Shown here: positions 1-6,751 of the stretch, one piece after another
Layout: each line of letters opens with the position of its first letter
Position numbering within the stretch: position 1 is the stretch's first letter
Origin: Thermomonas fusca DSM 15424
Lineage (GTDB): Bacteria > Pseudomonadota > Gammaproteobacteria > Xanthomonadales > Xanthomonadaceae
Length of the DNA: 36,212 nucleotides
Direction of reading: 5' to 3'
Assembly (NCBI RefSeq): GCF_000423885.1
Contig: NZ_AUIV01000029.1
Span: 1-36,212, forward strand
Program-made: the position numbers and the translations under genes
The notes under the pieces: model-generated
What the model saw: the letters and a program-made list of their open reading frames with translations, nothing else
What the model was told of the DNA's origin: nothing
Databases searched by the model: none

Positions 1-1
1 C

Positions 2-310
2 ACCAGCCGGGCCTTCATCGCATGGACGCAGCAGCACGGCATCCAACACCTGCTGATCGAGCCTGGCCGACCCATGCAGAACGGCTACATCGAGAGCTTC
101 AACGGCAAGTTCCGGGACGAGTGCCTCAACGAGCACTGGTTCACGTCGCTGGCTCAATCCCGCGACGTCCTCGCCGAGTGGCGCCGCGACTACAACCAAG
201 TCCGACCGCACAGCAGTTGCGGACGCATCCCGCCGGCCCAGTTTGCCGCCAATCATCGAACCCAAACCAACCCCACCGCAGTACCCTTCAACCCCGGGCT
301 CTCCCAGTAA
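2..310 (+). CDS. IS3-family transposase OrfB, C-terminal part (cut by window edge)
   Basis: The frame is open from base 2 to a stop at 308-310 and gives about 102 residues of the end of a DDE integrase-core transposase. Visible family motifs are GRPMQNGYIESFNGKFRDEC, where the E of ESFNGK is the last catalytic acid of the DDE triad, and YNQVRPHSS near the C-terminus. In IS3 elements this product is normally made as an OrfAB fusion by programmed frameshifting; the upstream part lies outside the window. The element's right end follows within 30 bases, so the 3' end is intact. Family assignment is secure; the exact IS name is not. Confidence 0.9.
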   Translation, partial: TSRAFIAWTQQHGIQHLLIEPGRPMQNGYIESFNGKFRDECLNEHWFTSLAQSRDVLAEWRRDYNQVRPHSSCGRIPPAQFAANHRTQTNPTAVPFNPGLSQ

Positions 311-319
311 TGGCTGGTA

Positions 320-339
320 CGGCTACTGGGGGCAGGTCA
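320..339. repeat. Right terminal inverted repeat of the IS3-family element
   Basis: About ten bases after the transposase stop lies a run ending CTACTGGGGGCAGGTCA. Its complement begins TGACCTGCCCCCAG, the usual form of an IS3-family terminus. The bases right after it match the distal part of an attC site, so the IS end is placed at 339. The left end is outside the window, so the repeat pair could not be compared. Confidence 0.65.
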
Positions 340-358
340 CTTAACTCAGGTGCTAGGT
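340..358. other. Remnant of an integron attC site (distal arm) cut by the IS element
   Basis: The sequence CTTAACTCAGGTGCTAGGT matches the distal half of the complete attC at 968-1084 (CTTAACTCAGGTGTTAGGC). It contains an R' core, GCTAGGT at 352-358, one base away from the GTTRRRY consensus. Its last bases complement the R'' core (ACCTAAC, 968-974) of the downstream cassette, as expected when they come from the same circular cassette. The proximal half was removed or separated by the IS insertion. Confidence 0.7.
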
Positions 359-385
359 CTTTGCACAGGCACTTGCGCACGGCCG

Positions 386-405
386 AGTGATACTATAGTG
401 TCACT
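386..405. promoter_or_regulatory. Palindromic operator over a -10-like sequence before the antitoxin gene
   Basis: A 20-base near-perfect palindrome (18 of 20 positions symmetrical; arms AGTGA and TCACT, centre ACTATAGT) sits two bases before the antitoxin start codon. It contains a -10-like TATAGT at 394-399, with a weak -35-like TTGCGC at 373-378 and a short 15-base spacer. Phd/YefM antitoxins bind such palindromes to repress their own promoter, so this is probably the autoregulatory operator. A start site just after it would leave almost no leader. Confidence 0.6.
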
Positions 406-407
406 CA

Positions 408-665
408 ATGCGCACTGAACTTGTCACCACTCTCAAGCGGCAGGCTACTGAGCTCCTCGCTGACATCGAGCGAGACAAAGAGCCCATCCTCATCACACAG
501 CACGGTCTACCCAGCGCATACCTGCTGGACGTTGAGACCTATCAGCTCATGCAGCAGCGCATGGCGATCCTGGAGGGCATTGCACGCGGCGAGCAGGCCA
601 TTGCAGATGGGCGCATCTCGACCCATGCTCAAGCCAAGACGCGACTCGCCAGATGGTTGAAATAG
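408..665 (+). CDS. Type II antitoxin, Phd/YefM family
   Basis: This is an 85-residue protein. The N-terminal part (through about residue 50) has the Phd/YefM DNA-binding pattern, including the phrase DKEPILITQHGLPSAYLLD that is typical of the family, followed by a helical tail that would wrap the toxin. It should bind and neutralise the RelE/ParE-like protein encoded next and repress the shared promoter through the palindrome at 386-405. The gene overlaps the toxin gene by 13 bases, implying coupled translation. The ATG at 408 is the only start that leaves the full DNA-binding domain. It lies inside an integron cassette, so it was acquired laterally. Confidence 0.85.
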   Translation: MRTELVTTLKRQATELLADIERDKEPILITQHGLPSAYLLDVETYQLMQQRMAILEGIARGEQAIADGRISTHAQAKTRLARWLK

Positions 666-973
666 TCTGGGCAGATCCGGCGCTTGCGGATCTTGATGCA
701 ATCGCTGACTACATTGCACTGGAAGATCCTGCTGCAGCGACTGCGCTTGTCTTGCGGGTCTTTGCGCATGTCGAGCAACTGGCAGATCATCCGAAAAGCG
801 GTAGTTATCCACCCGAGCTTGGCAAGTCGCGCTACCGTCAGATCGTGGAACCGCCCTGCCGGGTTTTCTACAGATTTGACCAACATAAGGTCTTCATCCT
901 GCATGTTATGCGGTCAGAGCGGTTGCTTCGCAAACGGCACATTACTGCCCGAGCCAAGCGGGCAAAGACCTAA
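653..973 (+). CDS. Type II toxin, RelE/ParE family
   Basis: This 106-residue protein has the RelE/ParE fold signature: VEIVWADPALADLDAIADYI at the start, a helical hairpin, then the basic strand segment around residues 60-90 (GKSRYRQIVEPPCRVFYRFD and VFILHVMRSERLL). Family members either cleave ribosome-associated mRNA (RelE) or poison DNA gyrase (ParE); the sequence alone does not decide which. The start overlaps the antitoxin's 3' end by 13 bases. The stop codon TAA lies inside the R'' core of the attC site, so the gene fills the cassette completely. Such pairs stabilise large cassette arrays. Confidence 0.85.
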   Translation: MVEIVWADPALADLDAIADYIALEDPAAATALVLRVFAHVEQLADHPKSGSYPPELGKSRYRQIVEPPCRVFYRFDQHKVFILHVMRSERLLRKRHITARAKRAKT

Positions 974-1084
974 CAATTCATTCAAGCCGACGCCGCTTCC
1001 TGGCATCGTGATACCGTCGTGCGACTGGCCGTCTTCTTCTCCGGTGGCTCCACGTGGCGGCGCGGCTTAACTCAGGTGTTAGGC
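968..1084. repeat. Integron attC recombination site (complete)
   Basis: The site starts with the R'' core ACCTAAC (968-974) and ends with the R' core GTTAGGC (1078-1084). Just inside are the imperfectly complementary L'' and L' arms, TTCAAGCCGACGCCGC at 981-996 and a run ending GCGGCGCGGCTTAA at 1057-1070. The arms pair as a stem with unpaired extra bases on one strand, the feature that integron integrases recognise in the folded single strand. The roughly 60-base centre is variable. The arm sequence resembles attC sites of Xanthomonas chromosomal integrons. Confidence 0.85.
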
Positions 1085-1312
1085 CGCCAAGAGCAATGCT
1101 TCCGCAGCTGCGCCAAGCGGTGCGCAGACGCAACTTGCCAACCGTTTCTTCCGTTGGGCTCCTGGCGCTCGACGGCAACATCGTTCACCGGATCGCGCTG
1201 ACCTCAGCATCGCGCTGCGCCCGCGGCGTCTCGCGGCAGCAGACATGCATGCACTCTCGTCGTTCGCGGTGTTTCCTCGCAACACTATCGGCGACGCCCG
1301 AGGAACAACTCC
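1085..1312. other. Non-coding stretch after the cassette
   Basis: I see no convincing gene, hairpin terminator or repeat here. One short rightward frame opens at 1096 but has no recognisable motif. This may be the former insertion boundary of the cassette array or the remains of another cassette; no second attC was found. Confidence 0.4.
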
Positions 1313-1672
1313 ATGCTTGAGATCGCCGCGCTGTTGCTGGCACTGCTGGGCCTGGCCCATTCCGTGCTGGGCGAACGCTACATCCTGATCCGGCTGTTCC
1401 GCCGCGAGCTGCCGCCACTGTTCGGCGGCCCGGCGTTCACCCGCAATACGCTGCGCTTCGCCTGGCACCTGACCACGCTGCTGGCGCTGGGCATCAGCGC
1501 GGTGCTCTGGCAGCTCGGCGCCGACCCACCAGCTGCGATGATCGCGCGGACGCTGGGCTGGTGCCTGCTTGCCTGCGGCGTGCTGCCACTGCTGTTCACC
1601 CGCGGCCGCCACCTGGCCTGGGTGGTACTGTGGGCGGCAGGCGCGCTGTGCCTGGCTTGGGCCGCGCGCTGA
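1313..1672 (+). CDS. Small integral membrane protein, function unknown
   Basis: This 119-residue product is almost wholly hydrophobic and shows about four membrane-spanning stretches (roughly residues 1-20, 50-68, 78-97 and 101-117). Between the first and second lies a charged loop beginning GERYILIRLFRREL. I do not recognise a named family. Base composition and codon use match the high-GC core, so it is likely resident and not part of the integron. The next gene, also a membrane protein, starts 54 bases later in the same direction, so the two may be co-transcribed. Confidence 0.7.
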   Translation: MLEIAALLLALLGLAHSVLGERYILIRLFRRELPPLFGGPAFTRNTLRFAWHLTTLLALGISAVLWQLGADPPAAMIARTLGWCLLACGVLPLLFTRGRHLAWVVLWAAGALCLAWAAR

Positions 1673-1726
1673 CGCGACCGCGGGCCGCGGTCTTCACCAT
1701 CACGGTTCCAGCAACGGGGAAAATCG

Positions 1727-2152
1727 ATGGGTCCGCAACAGCAGCTGGTCGCCGCCTGCGCGGCATTGGCAACACTCACCTTCGCAGTCGGCCTGCGCAT
1801 GCTGGTGGTGCGCGTCACCGAGATGCGCGCGCGGCGGATCCATCCGCAGACGGTGGCGCTGTCGGTGGAGCGCGCAAAGCGGCTGGATGATTCCCGTGCA
1901 TCGGACAATTACAACCATCTGTTCGAACTGCCGGTGCTGTTCTACGCGCTGTGCGCGGTCGCGCTTGCCACCGCCCACCTGCCGGCGTGGCTGCCCGCAG
2001 CCGCCTGGCTGTTCGTCGGCCTGCGGATCGTCCACAGCGCGATCCAGTGCAGCTACAACCGGGTGATGCACCGGTTTGCCGTCTTCCTTGCCGGCTTTGG
2101 CGTGCTGGCCGCGATGTGGGCGGGCTACGCGCTGTCGTACCTCGCCGCCTGA
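1727..2152 (+). CDS. MAPEG-family membrane protein
   Basis: A 141-residue protein with four predicted transmembrane helices. The phrase DNYNHLFELPVLFYAL at about residues 60-75 is a strong match to the membrane-associated eicosanoid/glutathione-metabolism (MAPEG) family, whose members are small trimeric membrane enzymes, some binding glutathione; bacterial members mostly lack an assigned substrate. The Asn/Glu-containing loop before that segment and VGLRIVHSAIQ at about 106-116 also fit the family. It sits between an unknown membrane protein and an ACT-domain gene in the same direction. Confidence 0.8.
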   Translation: MGPQQQLVAACAALATLTFAVGLRMLVVRVTEMRARRIHPQTVALSVERAKRLDDSRASDNYNHLFELPVLFYALCAVALATAHLPAWLPAAAWLFVGLRIVHSAIQCSYNRVMHRFAVFLAGFGVLAAMWAGYALSYLAA

Positions 2153-2183
2153 GCCGACGGACCAACCCCGACGGAACTCCCGC

Positions 2184-2567
2184 ATGCCGCTGCGCCTTTC
2201 GCTGCTGCCCCAGACTTACGTGATCGCCCGGCTGGCGGCGGATGCGCCGGTGCCGGCAGGCGTGCTGGAGGCGGCGGACTTCGTCTCGGTGTCGCGCACC
2301 GCCGAAGAGCTGTCGATCGTGTGTCCGCAGGAAGTGGCGCCGCCGGCGCCGAAGCTGGATGGCGGCTGGCGCACGCTCAAGCTGCACGGCCCATTCGCGT
2401 TCGACGAAGTGGGCATCCTCGCGGCGCTGCTGGCACCGCTGGCGGAAGCCGGGATCGGCATCTTCGCGGTCAGCACCTTCGACACCGACTACCTGCTGGT
2501 GAAAGCAACCGACTTGCCGCGCGCAATGGCCACGCTGCGCGGCGCCGGACACTCACTGGTGGAATGA
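2184..2567 (+). CDS. ACT-domain protein (amino-acid-binding regulator type)
   Basis: I choose the ATG at 2184, giving 127 residues that begin MPLRLSLLPQTYVIARL; an upstream in-frame ATG at 2076 would overlap the MAPEG gene and add a low-quality extension. The C-terminal half (LHGPFAFDEVGILAALLAPL, then GIGIFAVSTFDTDYLLV) is the typical strand-helix pattern of stand-alone ACT proteins related to the regulatory part of aspartate kinase. These bind amino acids or small ligands, with no catalytic domain. The ligand is unknown. It ends 16 bases before the convergent murA stop. Confidence 0.75.
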   Translation: MPLRLSLLPQTYVIARLAADAPVPAGVLEAADFVSVSRTAEELSIVCPQEVAPPAPKLDGGWRTLKLHGPFAFDEVGILAALLAPLAEAGIGIFAVSTFDTDYLLVKATDLPRAMATLRGAGHSLVE

Positions 2568-2583
2568 CGGCCGCGGGCGCGGC

Positions 2584-3855
2584 TCAGTCGATTCGGCGGA
2601 TGCTGGCACCCAGCGCCGACAGCTTGGCTTCGATGTTCTCGTAGCCGCGGTCGAGGTGGTAGATGCGGTCGATGGTGGTTTCGCCTTCCGCCACCAGCCC
2701 AGCCAGGATCAGCGAAGCCGAAGCGCGCAGATCGGTGGCCATCACCGGCGCGCCGGTCAGCCGCTCCACCCCGCGCACCACCGCGGTATGGCCGTCCACG
2801 CGGATGTCCGCGCCCAGGCGCAGCAGCTCGTTGACGTGCATGAAGCGGTTTTCGAAGATGGTTTCGTTGACCACGCCGACGCCGTCGGCCGCGCAGTCCA
2901 GCGCCATGAACTGCGCCTGCATGTCGGTGGGGAAGGCCGGGTGCGGCGCGGTGGTGATGTTGACCGCGCGCGGGCGCTTGCCGTGCATGTCGATGGTGAT
3001 GCGGTCGCCGGCATCGGCCGTCGTTTCGAAGGTGATCTCAGCACCGGCTTCGCGCAGCTTGTCCAGCACCGCGTCCATGGTGTCGGCGCGCGCATGGGTG
3101 GCGGTGACGCGGCCACCGGTCATGGCCGCGGCGACCAGGAAGGTGCCGCATTCGATGCGGTCGGCGACCACCGCGTGCTCGCAGCCGTGCAATCGCTCCA
3201 CGCCCTCGACCACGATCCGCGCGGAGCCGTGCCCGCTGATCTTCGCGCCCATCGCGTTGAGGCAGTCGGCCAGGTCGACGATCTCCGGCTCCATTGCCGC
3301 GTTTTCCAGCACCGTGGTGCCATCGGCCAGCGCGGCGGCCATCAGCACGTTTTCGGTGGCGCCCACGCTGACCAGTTCGAACACGTGGCGCGCGCCCTTC
3401 AGGCGGCCGTCGCAGCTGGCCTTGATGAAGCCGTGGTCGACGCTGATCTTCGCGCCCAGCGCCTGCAGGCCCTTGATGTGCAGGTCCACCGGGCGCGAAC
3501 CGATCGCGCAGCCACCGGGCAGCGAGACCTCGGCCACGCCGTGCTTCGCCAGCAGCGGGCCCAGCACCAGCACCGAGGCGCGCATGGTCTTGACCAGCTC
3601 GTACGGGGCGACGTGGCTGTTGACGCTGCGCGGGTCGACGGTCATCGCGTCGCCCTCGTGGGCCACGCCGGCGCCGAGGCCGGCCAGAAGCCTGGCGGTG
3701 GTCAGCACGTCGTGCAGGCGCGGCACGTTGGTGATCCGCACCGGCGTGTCGGCCAGCAGGGTGGCACACAGGATCGGCAGCACCGCGTTCTTGGCACCGG
3801 AAATGCGGACTTCACCCGCCAGGCGGGCGCCACCGCCAACCACGATCTTCTGCAT
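2584..3855 (-). CDS. murA: UDP-N-acetylglucosamine 1-carboxyvinyltransferase
   Basis: This 423-residue enzyme transfers enolpyruvate from phosphoenolpyruvate to UDP-GlcNAc in the cytoplasm, the first committed step of peptidoglycan synthesis. It has the expected full length and the two-domain inside-out alpha/beta barrel family sequence. Key residues are visible: K22-N23 in SGAKNAVLPIL, and the catalytic cysteine C116 in LPGGCAIGSRPVDLHIKGL, so it should be sensitive to fosfomycin. The start codon overlaps the stop of ibaG by one base (TGATG), showing translational coupling. The ibaG-murA order is common in gammaproteobacteria. Confidence 0.97.
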   Translation of the reverse strand: MQKIVVGGGARLAGEVRISGAKNAVLPILCATLLADTPVRITNVPRLHDVLTTARLLAGLGAGVAHEGDAMTVDPRSVNSHVAPYELVKTMRASVLVLGPLLAKHGVAEVSLPGGCAIGSRPVDLHIKGLQALGAKISVDHGFIKASCDGRLKGARHVFELVSVGATENVLMAAALADGTTVLENAAMEPEIVDLADCLNAMGAKISGHGSARIVVEGVERLHGCEHAVVADRIECGTFLVAAAMTGGRVTATHARADTMDAVLDKLREAGAEITFETTADAGDRITIDMHGKRPRAVNITTAPHPAFPTDMQAQFMALDCAADGVGVVNETIFENRFMHVNELLRLGADIRVDGHTAVVRGVERLTGAPVMATDLRASASLILAGLVAEGETTIDRIYHLDRGYENIEAKLSALGASIRRID

Positions 3856-4088
3856 CAGGCGGCCGCCTCTTCGGGAGTCAGGGTCTTCAGCTGCAGGGCA
3901 TGGATCTCGCGGCCCATCAGCGCGCCCAGGGTGGCGTTGACCATGCGGTGGCGGGCCAGCGGCAGCTTGCCGGCAAAGGCGGCGCAGACCACGATGGCTT
4001 CGAAGTGGACGCCGTCTTCGCCCTGGACCTCGGCGCGGGCGCCGGGCAGGCCGGATTCGATCAGCTGGCGGATGGTGTCGGCGTTCAT
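3855..4088 (-). CDS. ibaG: BolA-family protein IbaG (YrbA)
   Basis: A 77-residue BolA/IbaG protein. It shows the class II KH-like fold sequence, with LPGARAEVQGEDGVHFEAIVV in the first half and the conserved RHRMVNATLGALMGREIHALQLKTLTPEE in the second half. The cysteine in VVCAAFAGK and the histidine in RHRMV fit iron-sulfur ligands used when BolA proteins pair with monothiol glutaredoxins. IbaG links iron-sulfur status and acid or envelope stress to murA in related bacteria. It is translationally coupled to murA and divergent from kdsD across 66 bases. Confidence 0.9.
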   Translation of the reverse strand: MNADTIRQLIESGLPGARAEVQGEDGVHFEAIVVCAAFAGKLPLARHRMVNATLGALMGREIHALQLKTLTPEEAAA

Positions 4089-4109
4089 GGGCTGGCAGGG
4101 GGACTCGCG

Positions 4110-4130
4110 TAAACTGAACGGCCCAGTTTA
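4110..4130. promoter_or_regulatory. Inverted repeat with back-to-back -10-like boxes between ibaG and kdsD
   Basis: The 66-base gap between the divergent genes contains TAAACTG (4110-4116) and its exact complement CAGTTTA (4124-4130), seven bases apart. TAAACT resembles a -10 hexamer on each strand and lies about 35-40 bases before each start codon. Good -35 boxes are not visible. The symmetry may be an operator that serves both operons or simply two face-to-face promoters. Confidence 0.4.
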
Positions 4131-4154
4131 GCGGAAACCCGCCGAGCCCCCTTC

Positions 4155-5141
4155 ATGCCTGCCCAGCCCGACAGCTTCGATTTCGCCGCCAGCGGCCGCC
4201 GCGTGTTCGCGGTGGAGGCCGATGCCCTGGCGGCCGTGGCCGAGCGCGTCGATGGCGCGTTCAGCGCCGCCTGCCGGGCGATGCTGGCCTGCCGCGGGCG
4301 GGTGGTCTGCACCGGCATGGGCAAGTCCGGGCACGTGGCGCGCAAGATCGCCGCCACCCTCGCCTCCACCGGCACCCCGGCGTTCTACATGCATCCGGGC
4401 GAAGCCGCACACGGCGACCTGGGGATGGTGACCGATGCCGACGTGCTGCTGGCGCTGTCTTATTCCGGCGAAAGCGACGAACTGCTGCTGCTGCTGCCGG
4501 CGCTCAAGCGCCAGGGCAATACGGTGATCGCCATGACCGGCCGCGCCGGCTCTACCCTGGCCGGCGAAGCCGACATCCACCTCGACGTGGCGGTGCCGGT
4601 GGAAGCCTGCCCGCTCAAGCTCGCCCCCACCTCCAGCACCACCGCCTCGCTGGCGATGGGCGATGCGCTGGCGGTGGCGCTGCTGGAAGCACGCGGCTTC
4701 ACCGCCGACGACTTCGCCCGCTCGCATCCGGCCGGCGCGCTGGGACGGCGGCTGCTGCTGCACATCACCGACGTGATGCACGTCGGCGATGACGTGCCGA
4801 AGGTGGCGCCGGAGGCCAGCATCAGCGAGGCGCTGATGGAAATCAGCCGCAAGCGGCTGGGCATGACCGCGGTGGTCGATGCCGACGACCGCCTGCTCGG
4901 CCTGTACACCGACGGCGACCTGCGCCGCAGCCTGGACGACGCCCAGATCGACCTGCGCACCACCCGCATCGACGCGGTGATGACCCGCACCCCGCGCACC
5001 GTCGACGCCGACGCGCTGGCGGTGGAAGCCGCGCAGCTGATGGAAGCGCACAAGATCAGCGGCCTGCTGGTGACCAGCAGCGATGGCCGCCTGGTCGGCG
5101 CGCTCAACATCCACGACCTGCTGCGCGCGCGGGTGGTTTAA
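4155..5141 (+). CDS. kdsD: D-arabinose-5-phosphate isomerase
   Basis: This 328-residue cytoplasmic enzyme converts ribulose 5-phosphate to arabinose 5-phosphate, the first step in making Kdo for the inner core of lipopolysaccharide. The N-terminal SIS domain (about residues 40-180) shows CTGMGKSGHVARKIAATLAS, HPGEAAHGDLGMV and LSYSGESDELL, then SHPAGALGRRLL with the conserved histidine. Two CBS domains follow (about 200-328). Length equals the family norm. It is the first gene of a rightward operon, with a stop overlapping the start of kdsC (TAATG). Confidence 0.96.
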   Translation: MPAQPDSFDFAASGRRVFAVEADALAAVAERVDGAFSAACRAMLACRGRVVCTGMGKSGHVARKIAATLASTGTPAFYMHPGEAAHGDLGMVTDADVLLALSYSGESDELLLLLPALKRQGNTVIAMTGRAGSTLAGEADIHLDVAVPVEACPLKLAPTSSTTASLAMGDALAVALLEARGFTADDFARSHPAGALGRRLLLHITDVMHVGDDVPKVAPEASISEALMEISRKRLGMTAVVDADDRLLGLYTDGDLRRSLDDAQIDLRTTRIDAVMTRTPRTVDADALAVEAAQLMEAHKISGLLVTSSDGRLVGALNIHDLLRARVV

Positions 5142-5686
5142 TGACGATGCCCGCCTATCCCGCCGACGTCCTCGAGCGCGCCGCGCGCATCCGCCTGATC
5201 GGTTTCGACGTCGACGGCACCCTGACCGATGGCGGCCTGCAGTTCGACAGCGATGGACGCGAGCACAAGCGCTTCCACGTGCAGGACGGGCTGGGCCTGG
5301 TGCTGCTGCGCCACGCCGGCATCGAAGTGGCGCTGGTCAGCGCGCGCCGCAGCGAGGTCACCCTGGCGCGCGGCCGCGAGCTGAAGGTGGCGCGCCTGCA
5401 CATCGGCGAACGCGGCAAGCTGGAATGCATGCGTGGCATCGCCGCGGAAATGGGCATCGGCATGGACCAGGCCGCCTTCATGGGCGATGACCTGCCCGAT
5501 CTGGCGACGATGCGCGCGGTGGGCCTGGCCATCGCCCCGGCCAATGCACATCCCTGGGTGCTGCCGGCCACGCACTGGGTCACCCCGCAGCGTGCTGGCG
5601 ACGGCGCGGCGCGCAACGCCTGCGACCTGCTGCTGCATGCGCAGGGCCGCATCGACGCGCTGCTCGAACACGGCGAGCACCCGTGA
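5141..5686 (+). CDS. kdsC: 3-deoxy-D-manno-octulosonate-8-phosphate phosphatase
   Basis: A 181-residue HAD-superfamily phosphatase that releases free Kdo from Kdo 8-phosphate. Motif I is FDVDGTLTDG, with the nucleophile D23 and acid D25. Motif II is VSARRS, the conserved lysine is in GERGKL, and motif IV is MGDDLPDLATM. It lacks a cap domain, as is normal for the tetrameric KdsC class. I use the ATG that overlaps the kdsD stop; a second ATG three codons on is equally possible. Its stop overlaps the GTG start of lptC. Confidence 0.95.
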   Translation: MTMPAYPADVLERAARIRLIGFDVDGTLTDGGLQFDSDGREHKRFHVQDGLGLVLLRHAGIEVALVSARRSEVTLARGRELKVARLHIGERGKLECMRGIAAEMGIGMDQAAFMGDDLPDLATMRAVGLAIAPANAHPWVLPATHWVTPQRAGDGAARNACDLLLHAQGRIDALLEHGEHP

Positions 5687-6237
5687 ACTGGCGCCTGCCC
5701 CTCACCCTGGTGCTGCTGCTGGGTGCGATCGCCACCGGCTGGTCGGTGTGGCGGATGTCGCACCCGGCCGACGACGGCGTGCTGCGCACGCGCCCGGACT
5801 ACGTGCTGCGCGACTACGAGATCACCGCGCTGGACAAGCAGGGCAAGGAATCGTTCACCCTGCGTGGCCCGGTCCTGCAGCGCGACCCGGCCGACCGCAC
5901 CATGACCCTGGCCACCCCGCAATTCCTGGTGCCGGACCGGCTGGGCCGCTACTGGAACGTGGTGGCGCAGCAGGGCTTCGTGCCGGCCGGCGGCGGCCAG
6001 CTGGAGCTGCGCGGGCAGGTACGCGCCGACAGTCCGGCCGACGCGCCGCCGCCCACCCGCATCGAAACCGATTGGCTGGCGCTGGATCTGGAGCGCAACC
6101 GCGCCCGCTCCACCGCCGCCGTCACCGTGACCCGACCCGGACTTACAATGCGCGGCATCGGTCTGGAGGCGGATTTCGACCGCCAGCAGGTCTCGCTTCT
6201 CTCGCAGGTACGCACCCACTATGTCCCGCACGACTGA
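5683..6237 (+). CDS. lptC: LPS export system protein LptC
   Basis: A 184-residue bitopic inner-membrane protein with one N-terminal membrane helix (about residues 5-22) and a periplasmic beta-jellyroll. It relays lipopolysaccharide from the LptB2FG extractor to LptA. Typical family features are DYVLRDYEITALDKQGKESF and the repeated short strands that follow (LRGPVLQRD, MTLATPQFLV). The start is GTG, overlapping the kdsC stop by four bases (GTGA). The 3' end overlaps lptA by 17 bases, so the operon is tightly coupled. Confidence 0.9.
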   Translation: MNWRLPLTLVLLLGAIATGWSVWRMSHPADDGVLRTRPDYVLRDYEITALDKQGKESFTLRGPVLQRDPADRTMTLATPQFLVPDRLGRYWNVVAQQGFVPAGGGQLELRGQVRADSPADAPPPTRIETDWLALDLERNRARSTAAVTVTRPGLTMRGIGLEADFDRQQVSLLSQVRTHYVPHD

Positions 6238-6751
6238 ATTCGCCGCCACCGTCCTGGCGCTGGCCCTGCTGGTCACCGGCACCGCCATCGCCCGCAGCTC
6301 CGACCGCAACCAGCCAATGGACATCGAAGCCGCGCGCAGCGACTGCGGCCTGGGCGAGAACGCCACCTGCACCTTCAGCGGGCAGGCCACCATCACCCAG
6401 GGCAGCCTGCGCATCGTTTCCGAGAAGGCGGTGGTCACCCAGGTGGCGGGCAAGCCCAGCCGCGCGCAGTTCAGCGGCGGCGTGCGCCTGCAGCAGGACA
6501 TGGACGACGGCGACCACATCGATGCGCGCTCGAACAGCGTCGATTACGACATGCGCAACGAGGTGATCGTGTTCACCGGCAACGTCAGCATCGCCCAGCA
6601 GCGTGGCAGCCTGAGCGGCGAGCGGGTGGTCTACAACCTCAAGACCGGCCAGCTGGAAAGCGGCGGCGGCAGCGGCGGCGGCCGGGTCAAGATGCGCATC
6701 CTGCCCAAGCAGGCGCAGCCGGCCCAGGCCAGCGGCAAGGGCACGCCCTGA
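6221..6751 (+). CDS. lptA: LPS transport periplasmic protein LptA
   Basis: A 176-residue protein with a signal peptide (hydrophobic run at about 8-24, likely cleavage near AIARSS). The mature part is an OstA-like jellyroll: QPMDIEAARSDCGLGENATC, FSGQATITQGSLRI, then FTGNVSIAQQRGSLSGERVVY. LptA units stack head to tail and bridge the periplasm to LptD. The C-terminus ends in a Gly/Ser-rich stretch and a short Pro/Ala/Gln tail beyond the fold. Its stop shares one base with the lptB start. Confidence 0.92.
   Translation: MSRTTEFAATVLALALLVTGTAIARSSDRNQPMDIEAARSDCGLGENATCTFSGQATITQGSLRIVSEKAVVTQVAGKPSRAQFSGGVRLQQDMDDGDHIDARSNSVDYDMRNEVIVFTGNVSIAQQRGSLSGERVVYNLKTGQLESGGGSGGGRVKMRILPKQAQPAQASGKGTP

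Larger units (their letters stand above)
353..1078 (+). mobile_element. Integron gene cassette carrying a toxin-antitoxin pair
   Basis: The segment runs from the crossover point in the R' core at 352-358 to the crossover point in the R' core at 1078-1084. It holds two overlapping genes and ends in a full attC, which is the anatomy of a mobile gene cassette. It also carries its own promoter-like sequence just before the first gene, as toxin-antitoxin cassettes usually do. No integrase gene (intI) or attI site is seen here; it may lie to the left of the window, or this may be a cassette without a local integrase. Confidence 0.75.

Noticed and set aside
2656..4131. Very long rightward open frame opposite murA and ibaG
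   Set aside because: It is antisense to a clear murA, has a His/Gln/Asp-rich shadow composition typical of high-GC DNA, and shows no family motif.
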